Source: Candidatus Gastranaerophilales bacterium | GTDB lineage: Bacteria; Cyanobacteriota; Vampirovibrionia; Gastranaerophilales; Gastranaerophilaceae | Reading direction: 5' to 3' | Assembly (NCBI GenBank): GCA_944326585.1 | Contig: CALVEN010000003.1 | Span: 186,001-250,000 of the forward strand | Length of the DNA: 64,000 bases | Part shown: positions 58,395-64,000 of the stretch, piece after piece | Layout of the letters: every line of letters begins with the position of its first letter | How positions within the stretch are numbered: the first letter of the stretch is position 1 | Program-made: the position numbers and the translations under genes | Notes under the pieces: model-generated | What the model saw: the letters and a program-made list of their open reading frames with translations, nothing else | What the model was told of the DNA's origin: nothing | Database searches by the model: none

Positions 58395-59863
58395 AGAAGA
58401 TTTTGGATAAAATAAAAGATTTGAATACGTCCGTAGATACTTATAAAAAAGAAACGGACAATCAGTCTATACCGTCGGTTGCCTATGTTAACCGCGCCAA
58501 AAAGCTTATTGATAAAATGCGTTATGATGACGCAAAAAAAGTTCTGGAAGAAGCGCTTGCAATAACAAGAAAAGATGCGCTGGTTTATAAATATCTCGGA
58601 GTTTGCGAGGAAAAATTGGGGAATTATCAAGCCTCCGTTATTGATTATCAAAAGTCTGCTGAGTTAAACCCTCAGGATAAAAATATCTGGCATAAATTAG
58701 GTCTTGTGCAGATTACATTAAGAGATTACGAAAAAGCTGAATTATCTTTTGTCGAGGCTGATAAAATTTCGCCTATAAATACCGATATTCAGACAGGCTG
58801 GGGCATGTCTTTATTTAAACAAAAAAAATACAATGAAGCGCATGACAAGTTTATGAAAGCAATACAGATTAACCGGTACAATTTTGCCGCTATGCTGCTT
58901 GCCGCAATTGTTGAAGTTAGAATTGGCAAATATGATGATGCGGAAGAAAAATTGAGCTTTCTGTCAGGAGCTAATCCTAATGAAAGCTGTATGTATGAGT
59001 TTGCGAACTTGTATTTTTTAAAAGAAAATTATGAAGCCGCAATCCGTTATGCAAAACAGTCAATAGATTTTAACCCGAATATGCTCCCCGCATATCTTTT
59101 GCTCGGCAAAATATATTCTCTTGAATTTGATTATAAAAATTCAACAAAATATTTTTCAATGGCAAAAGACAGAGAGCTTGTTAATCCGCTTTTGTACCTT
59201 GAATGGGGCAATGCGCTGGTCAGATTATGCAGATTTGAAGAAGCAAAAGAAATGTATCAAAAAGTTTTACTTGAAGATTTGGAAAATCCTGATGCTCAGG
59301 CAGGCATGGCTTTATGTGCGGCAGAAACAAAAGATTTTGAAAAAGCTTATAATTTTATTGAATTTGCAGAAGAAAAAGATATTGATAATGTGTTTTTAAT
59401 TGATGCAAAAGGTATTTCGGCTTTTGCATACGGCAAGACTACGGAAGCAATTGATTATTTTAAATGCGCACTGGAAAAAGATTCAAAAGATGTTTACAAT
59501 TACTTCAGGCTTGCAAAATGTTACGAGGCGCTTAAAAATGACGATATGACAAGAGATTCTTATGATAAAGTTTTGAAGTTTAATCCGAAATGCCTGACGG
59601 CGTATATTGAATATGCAAAATATTTGATGTCCAAAAAAGACTATAAAGACGCTAAAAGAAAACTTTCTAAAGCTGAAAAACTTGATCCTTATAATCAGGA
59701 ATTGTTAAATTTATTATTTTATACAAGTTACATACTTGTCAAAGAAAAGGTTTGTGAATATAATGTTAAAGAAGCAATATCAATTGCGGACAGAATAAAT
59801 AAATTTGAATACCCCGAACTCAGGGCGGAGTTAGAAGGACTTTTAAAAGACATAAAAGCATGA
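58379..59863 (+). CDS. TPR-repeat protein
   Basis: 494 residues from a TTG, overlapping the phosphatase gene by 16 bases. After a basic first 40 residues, about ten or more tetratricopeptide repeats run almost to the end (for example ALVYKYLGVCEEKLGNYQAS, NIWHKLGLVQITLRDYEKAE). TPRs form a superhelical scaffold for protein binding. No signal peptide or catalytic domain is seen. Partner unknown; the overlap with both neighbours suggests one transcript. Confidence 0.8.
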   Translation: MFGRIKKILDKIKDLNTSVDTYKKETDNQSIPSVAYVNRAKKLIDKMRYDDAKKVLEEALAITRKDALVYKYLGVCEEKLGNYQASVIDYQKSAELNPQDKNIWHKLGLVQITLRDYEKAELSFVEADKISPINTDIQTGWGMSLFKQKKYNEAHDKFMKAIQINRYNFAAMLLAAIVEVRIGKYDDAEEKLSFLSGANPNESCMYEFANLYFLKENYEAAIRYAKQSIDFNPNMLPAYLLLGKIYSLEFDYKNSTKYFSMAKDRELVNPLLYLEWGNALVRLCRFEEAKEMYQKVLLEDLENPDAQAGMALCAAETKDFEKAYNFIEFAEEKDIDNVFLIDAKGISAFAYGKTTEAIDYFKCALEKDSKDVYNYFRLAKCYEALKNDDMTRDSYDKVLKFNPKCLTAYIEYAKYLMSKKDYKDAKRKLSKAEKLDPYNQELLNLLFYTSYILVKEKVCEYNVKEAISIADRINKFEYPELRAELEGLLKDIKA

Positions 59864-61125
59864 AAAAGATAATAGTTCAAAAATTCGGCGGAACATCAGT
59901 TGCCGATACCGATAAAATAAAAAATGTAGCAAAAGTTGTAATCAGGGAAAAAGAAAACGGTAACGACGTTGTCGTCGTTGTATCTGCTATGGGTCACACT
60001 ACCGACCATCTTGTAAAAATGGCAAAATCCTTGACTCCTAACCCTTCAAGCCGTGAAATGGATATGCTTTTGTCAACAGGTGAATGCGTTTCCATTGCAC
60101 TTTTAACCATGGCAATTCAGGCTCAAGGGTATGACGCAATAAGCTTTAACGCAATGCAGGTCGGAATTATGACCGAAAATATCCATTCAAAAGCAAGAAT
60201 TGTCGATATCAGAACAGAAAAATTGCGAAAAAATCTTGAAGAAGGCAAAATTATAGTAGTCGCCGGTTTTCAGGGTGTAACTGAAGACGGAGAGATTACA
60301 ACACTCGGCAGGGGCGGCTCTGATACATCTGCAGTTGCACTTGCTGCTGCGTTGAATGCTGAACGCTGTGATATTTATACTGATGTTGAAGGCGTTTATA
60401 CAACCGATCCGAGGGTTGTTCCCAATGCCTCAAAGCTTGATGAAGTTTCTTATGAAGAAATGCTGGAGCTGGCACATGCCGGTGCAAATGTTCTTCATCC
60501 GAGAAGTGTTGAAACCGCCAAACAATTTGCGGTTCCGATGAGAGTCAGGAGTAGTTTTAAGCTCGAAGATATGGGCACATTAATTGTAGGAGTTGAAAAA
60601 ATGGAATTATACAGACCGGTTGCAGGTGTTGCAGCAGATTTAAGTCAGGCAAGAATAGTTGTTTGCGATGTTCCGGATAAGCCCGGTGTCGCTGCAAGTT
60701 TATTTACCGCCCTTGCCAATGAAAACATTTCGGTTGACATGATTATTCAATCTTATGCAAGAAAAATCTCCAACACAAATGATATTGCGTTTACCGTTGA
60801 TGCAAACGATTTGCCGAAAACTATGGCTGTCCTTGATAAATTAAAAGACGAAATCGGTGCGTCAGATGTTAAGGTTGATGACGAAATTGCCAAAGTTTCA
60901 ATTGTCGGCGCCGGTATGATTGACCGTCCGGGTATAGCTTCAACAATGTTTGAAACCCTTGCGACATTGAATATTAATATAAAAATGATTTCTACAAGTG
61001 AAATTAAAATAAGCTGTCTTGTTAATAAATCCGATGCGCAAAAAGCTGTAAAGGCTCTGCATACTGTATTTAATCTTGAAAGTAATGAAATTGCCGATGT
61101 AAAAGGCGACCTCCCGGATGTTTAA
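59860..61125 (+). CDS. lysC: Aspartate kinase
   Basis: Phosphorylates aspartate, the first step to lysine, threonine and methionine. 421 residues: kinase domain with KFGGTSVADTDKI near 7-19, TTLGRGGSDTSAVALAAAL near 146-164 and TDVEGVYTTDPR near 173, then two ACT domains (about 270-335 and 350-410) for amino acid feedback. It overlaps the TPR gene by four bases (ATGA). A hairpin sits directly after the stop, and a rightward terminator follows about 85 bases downstream. Confidence 0.96.
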   Translation: MKKIIVQKFGGTSVADTDKIKNVAKVVIREKENGNDVVVVVSAMGHTTDHLVKMAKSLTPNPSSREMDMLLSTGECVSIALLTMAIQAQGYDAISFNAMQVGIMTENIHSKARIVDIRTEKLRKNLEEGKIIVVAGFQGVTEDGEITTLGRGGSDTSAVALAAALNAERCDIYTDVEGVYTTDPRVVPNASKLDEVSYEEMLELAHAGANVLHPRSVETAKQFAVPMRVRSSFKLEDMGTLIVGVEKMELYRPVAGVAADLSQARIVVCDVPDKPGVAASLFTALANENISVDMIIQSYARKISNTNDIAFTVDANDLPKTMAVLDKLKDEIGASDVKVDDEIAKVSIVGAGMIDRPGIASTMFETLATLNINIKMISTSEIKISCLVNKSDAQKAVKALHTVFNLESNEIADVKGDLPDV

Positions 61126-61208
61126 AAAAAAACGGGGCAAATGCCCCTGAATAGCTGGAAGTATGAAAAAGATTTAATTATATTTAATAAAAACAACAGT
61201 TATGTGAC

Positions 61209-61254
61209 AATTACCCGATAAGAGTGACTTTAGCGTACAATCGGGTAATTTTTT
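61209..61254 (+). terminator. Rightward terminator after lysC
   Basis: Eleven-base perfect stem AATTACCCGAT/ATCGGGTAATT with a 20-base loop, then TTTT. Confidence 0.7.
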
Positions 61255-61399
61255 GTACAAATTTTATTCCCCGTACAGGCATAACCGACTGCAGGGGTAT
61301 TAGTCCGAAACTTACGAATAAGTGTACTTTTGCCACTTTATGCTTAAAACCTTGATTTATTTGAATTTCAACCCGTTTAATAAATCTTTACAATAAGGG

Positions 61400-61428
61400 T
61401 TGACAAAAAATATTTTATAGTATATAGT
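61400..61428 (+). promoter_or_regulatory. Promoter of the 94-residue gene
   Basis: TTGACA (61400-61405), 17 bases, TATAGT (61423-61428). The 5' UTR is about 58 bases and contains a strong ribosome site. Confidence 0.75.
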
Positions 61429-61492
61429 GAAATTGTTAGGATGAAGTGTTAAAAAAACACTTAATAAGAAAACCTCGAAAGGAGGTAAGAAA

Positions 61493-61777
61493 ATGAGAGT
61501 AAATCCAATTAGCACTATCTACACAAAAAACATAACCTTCGGCGAAGGTAACATGAATAATATGACCCCGAAAATCGGTCTTTTATCTTTACAAAATTCA
61601 GATAAATTGAAATTTGAAAAGAATTTAAGACTCACTCAAGAAGCAGACGCAGTTCAATCTAATCCTTTAAAGGCATTAGGCTGCAAGTTTGCCAAGGCTT
61701 ATAATATACTATTTTCACCAAGAAGAGACTCTAATAGAGCAGAAACTTCATACATTCATTTGCCGTATATGGCATAA
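61493..61777 (+). CDS. Small protein of unknown function with N-terminal ITFG motif
   Basis: 94 residues starting MRVNPISTIYTKNITFGEGN; AAAGGAGG is a near-perfect ribosome site. The rest is polar and basic, with KALGCKFAKAYNILF in the middle, and no family, signal or membrane helix. I-T-F-G matches the motif at the start of four other proteins here. It has a strong promoter and a terminator (61809-61840), so it is expressed as a single gene, probably at a good level. Confidence 0.65.
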   Translation: MRVNPISTIYTKNITFGEGNMNNMTPKIGLLSLQNSDKLKFEKNLRLTQEADAVQSNPLKALGCKFAKAYNILFSPRRDSNRAETSYIHLPYMA

Positions 61778-61808
61778 TAGAATCCTTAACTACTTACCCC
61801 GATAACTC

Positions 61809-61840
61809 TAGCAATTTTACCCCAAATTGCTAAGTTTTTT
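61809..61840 (+). terminator. Terminator of the 94-residue gene
   Basis: TAGCAATTT/AAATTGCTA with a six-base loop and a following run of T. A second hairpin, AAGGAGCT/AGCTCCTT (61845-61864), ends in TTTTT shortly after. Confidence 0.8.
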
Positions 61841-61865
61841 TATTAAGGAGCTTTATAGCTCCTTT

Positions 61866-62570
61866 TTAAATATCTGCGCCGCCTTCGGTCATTTTTTTAT
61901 GAACTTTTTTGGCGCCTTCTGTTTTTTGAGCAAATGAAAGGGCAAAATCCGTTGCTTCCTGATCCCTTGCAACGGCTTCCGTCAGAGCGAGAGTATCCTC
62001 CATTGATAAATTATTTAAAGTTTTGTCATTCACATTTTTTAAGTATTTTTTAAAATTTTCCTGGGCTTTGTAGTCAAATCCCGGTAAATTTAACTTCAGG
62101 GAATACCATTTGTAAAATTGATGAAGCATGTATAAAGGCTCAATATTCCCCTCACGCATTACAAATGCCGGTTGAAAAGCTAATGAAAATTTTGAAGTTG
62201 TAAAAAGATTCAGATAAAGAGCTTTTAATCCTTTTAATTCACAAATAAGACCTTCATTTTCCCCTATTGCGGAAAGGATTTTATCCGCATTATTAATTTT
62301 ATAGACTTTTGTACCTGCTGCAATTATGTAGTCAAGCAGTTTACAGGGGTTATTTTGGCAATTTTTAACTATATCCTCAACGTTTTTTCTTACAAGTTCT
62401 TTATTTTTTTCGGTTTCCAGCGTGAGCGTCATATGTTCCGTGGAAGAAAAAATTGTTTTTGATGTTTTATTGCTGTAAGAAGTTTTAAGGCTTTTATCCA
62501 GACGCCGTGAGAGAGTCGCTTCCTGTATTGAAAGAAAGTAGTATAAAATTTTTCTGAGCAGTTTATTCAT
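61866..62570 (-). CDS. Protein of unknown function
   Basis: 234 residues, alpha-helical and Lys/Leu-rich, with CPCKLL-like and YFLSIQEATLSRRLDKSLK segments; no signal, catalytic motif or known family. The ATG lies six bases after TATAAT preceded by TGA (an extended -10), without a ribosome site, so it looks leaderless. It does not carry the N-terminal F-x-G motif. Unlinked to neighbours. Confidence 0.6.
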   Translation of the reverse strand: MNKLLRKILYYFLSIQEATLSRRLDKSLKTSYSNKTSKTIFSSTEHMTLTLETEKNKELVRKNVEDIVKNCQNNPCKLLDYIIAAGTKVYKINNADKILSAIGENEGLICELKGLKALYLNLFTTSKFSLAFQPAFVMREGNIEPLYMLHQFYKWYSLKLNLPGFDYKAQENFKKYLKNVNDKTLNNLSMEDTLALTEAVARDQEATDFALSFAQKTEGAKKVHKKMTEGGADI

Positions 62571-62576
62571 GATTTA

Positions 62577-62582
62577 ATTATA
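62577..62582 (-). promoter_or_regulatory. Extended -10 box of the 234-residue gene
   Basis: TGA-TATAAT-N6-ATG on the minus strand, no ribosome site. Confidence 0.6.
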
Positions 62583-62767
62583 TCAACATTTTATTAATAT
62601 ATCAATTTTATAAAGAAAAAATAAAGATTGTAAAAAATACACTTGCTTTTTTATAAACATTGTTTTATAATGTAATTGTGAAATAAATCACGATAAAACA
62701 ATTAAAATTCATGATATAATTAATTACTCCCCAAAAAGCTGAAGTAATAATCAAAAAGGAGATAAAT

Positions 62768-64000
62768 ATGACGACAAAAAGCAAAAAGACCGTTGAGAAA
62801 CTGGAAAAGACTTTGAATAAGTCTACGGTTGTCGACAACGCGGAACAATTAGAATTGCTTATCGAAAGAGTAAAAAAAGCTCAAAAGATTTATGCAACTT
62901 ACACACAGGAACAGGTAGATGCAATTTTTAAAGCTGCCGCAACAGCAGCTGACAAAGCGCGTATTCCTTTAGCAAGAATGGCGGTTGAAGAAACCGGAAT
63001 GGGCGTTTTGGAAGATAAAATTATCAAAAACCATTATGCATCAGAATACATTTACAATAAACACAAAAACGCAAAAACCTGCGGCATTATCAGTGAAGAC
63101 AAAACCAACGGAACAAAAGTTTTTGCGGAACCTTTAGGTGTTATCGCGGGTATTATTCCTACAACAAACCCGACATCAACTGCAATTTTCAAATCATTAA
63201 TTGCATTGAAAACAAGAAACGCAATAATCTTTTCACCGCACCCGAGAGCTACAAAATGTACAATAGCAGCTGCAAAATTAGTTCTTGAAGCTGCAGTAAA
63301 AGCCGGCGCTCCGGAAGATATTATCGGCTGGATTGATGTTCCGTCAATTGATTTGTCAAATCAGTTAATGAAACACGAATCTATTGCGTGCATTCTGGCA
63401 ACAGGAGGCCCGGGAATGGTTAAAGCGGCATATTCATCAGGCAACCCTGCATTGGGTGTAGGCCCGGGGAATGCATGTGCGGTTATTGACGAAACAGCAG
63501 ATATCAAAATGGCGGTTTCATCAATTATTATGTCAAAAACTTTCGACAACGGTATGATTTGTGCATCAGAACAATCAGTTGTCGTAGTAGACGAAGTATA
63601 TGAAGAAGTTAAGAAAGAATTCATATACAGAGGCGCTCACCTTTTGAGCTCTGCAGATGAAAAGAAACTTATGGATCTGCCGTTTATTGATCCGAAACGC
63701 GGAACTGCTCATCCTGCAATTGTAGGTCAAAGCGCACGCAAGATTGCTGAACTTGCCGGATTTAAAGTTCCTGCAAATTCAAAAATATTGCTTGCCGAAA
63801 GACCGAAAGTTGATTGGGAAGATCCGTTCTCTAGAGAAAAATTGTCACCGATTTTGACAATGTACAAAGCAAAAGACTTCGAAGAAGCCGCAGAAATGGC
63901 TTACGAACTTGTTTTAAAAGGCGGTGCAGGTCACACAGCTGACCTTTATACAGATGCACGTCATCAAGAAAGAATTGACAGATATGCAGAAAAAATGCCG
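62768..64000 (+). CDS. adhE: Aldehyde-alcohol dehydrogenase, N-terminal part (partial)
   Basis: 411 codons open to the right edge, starting [20 protein letters not shown] with AAAGGAG upstream. The aldehyde dehydrogenase domain of AdhE is seen: [20 protein letters not shown] near 128-147, [11 protein letters not shown] near 232 and the catalytic Cys in [10 protein letters not shown] near 259-268. In AdhE an iron-dependent alcohol dehydrogenase follows, reducing acetyl-CoA to ethanol; that part would lie beyond the window, so a stand-alone acylating aldehyde dehydrogenase cannot be excluded. Points to fermentative metabolism. Confidence 0.88.
   Translation, partial: MTTKSKKTVEKLEKTLNKSTVVDNAEQLELLIERVKKAQKIYATYTQEQVDAIFKAAATAADKARIPLARMAVEETGMGVLEDKIIKNHYASEYIYNKHKNAKTCGIISEDKTNGTKVFAEPLGVIAGIIPTTNPTSTAIFKSLIALKTRNAIIFSPHPRATKCTIAAAKLVLEAAVKAGAPEDIIGWIDVPSIDLSNQLMKHESIACILATGGPGMVKAAYSSGNPALGVGPGNACAVIDETADIKMAVSSIIMSKTFDNGMICASEQSVVVVDEVYEEVKKEFIYRGAHLLSSADEKKLMDLPFIDPKRGTAHPAIVGQSARKIAELAGFKVPANSKILLAERPKVDWEDPFSREKLSPILTMYKAKDFEEAAEMAYELVLKGGAGHTADLYTDARHQERIDRYAEKMP

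Larger units (their letters stand above)
61126..61492. other. Intergenic region with two hairpins and a promoter
   Basis: No gene is seen in these 367 bases. From left: GGGGC-AAAT-GCCCC (61134-61147) preceded by A9, so it reads as a terminator only leftward. Then a long stem, AATTACCCGAT (61209-61219) with ATCGGGTAATT (61240-61250), followed by T4, a rightward terminator with a 20-base loop. Then a weaker hairpin, CCCCGTACAG...CTGCAGGGG (about 61270-61298). Finally a promoter at 61400-61428. A leftward antisense transcript or a structured leader could lie here. Confidence 0.5.

Overview
The window looks like chromosome of a fermentative, non-photosynthetic relative of the Cyanobacteria, most likely the gut lineage Gastranaerophilales (Vampirovibrionia/Melainabacteria). 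The assignment is an inference from several signs. The DNA is AT-rich. A pilin-like gene carries the FTLAEVLITLGIIGVVAAM leader I associate with this group. atpD-atpC form a pair away from other ATP synthase genes, as in cyanobacteria. A coiled-coil DivIVA-like gene sits beside coaD. minC-minD-minE are complete. No photosynthesis gene is seen, while an AdhE-type enzyme suggests fermentation. KdsC-like and heptosyltransferase-like genes plus a secretin imply an outer membrane with LPS.

Layout. 1-5.5 kb: tmk, a pilin-like gene broken at a C8 tract, then the leftward rpmG-trnW-secE-nusG-rplK-rplA operon and coaD with a DivIVA-like gene. 5.5-6.2 kb: a gene-free, GC-rich island of nested inverted repeats, with a possible small RNA at its left edge. 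6.2-11.4 kb: a small winged-helix protein, then a two-gene recombination module (a double SF1 helicase and a separate RecB-type nuclease). 11.5-17.5 kb: rplJ-rplL with an L10-type leader and attenuator, rpsT, a GH57 enzyme, tRNA-Asp and several lineage-specific small proteins. 17.4-28.7 kb: the rpe-rnc-cdsA-frr-pyrH run (leftward), a short-chain dehydrogenase, four type IV pilus/type II secretion genes and a uridine kinase-like gene. 28.7-38.6 kb: atpD-atpC, then the S10 ribosomal operon (rpsJ to rpsN), unusual for the palindromes in its intercistronic gaps and because it stops after rpsN. 38.6-46.9 kb: minCDE, a lytic transglycosylase, a NrtR-like regulator, secG, tcdA, a FabG-like gene, a heptosyltransferase and comM. 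46.9-57.9 kb: chromate transporters, two divergent XRE/small-protein modules, a sigma-70 factor, rlmB-nadA, a fused PilM-PilN with PilO, a radical SAM protein, comF and a histidine kinase. 57.9-64 kb: a KdsC-like phosphatase, a TPR protein, lysC, two lineage-specific proteins and the first 411 codons of an adhE-like gene.

How the genes work together. Most of the window is housekeeping: translation, division-site selection, phospholipid, NAD and nucleotide metabolism. The pilus genes form two separated clusters: secretin, ATPase, platform protein and a PilP/GspC-like protein at 21.8-27.6 kb, and PilMN-PilO at 51.8-54.1 kb. With the pilin-like gene at 0.8 kb they could make one envelope-spanning machine.

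Three patterns are not explained by ordinary annotation. (1) Five otherwise unrelated proteins share a short N-terminal motif of the form [VLIP]-[NST]-F-[TAG]-[GSE], which may be a targeting or sorting tag. (2) Eight start codons lie 6 or 7 nt after a perfect or near-perfect -10 box and have no Shine-Dalgarno sequence, which indicates leaderless mRNAs. (3) A family of palindromic repeats has conserved GAGGG flanks and a central stem that changes in a compensatory way; one copy encodes the C-terminus of NadA.
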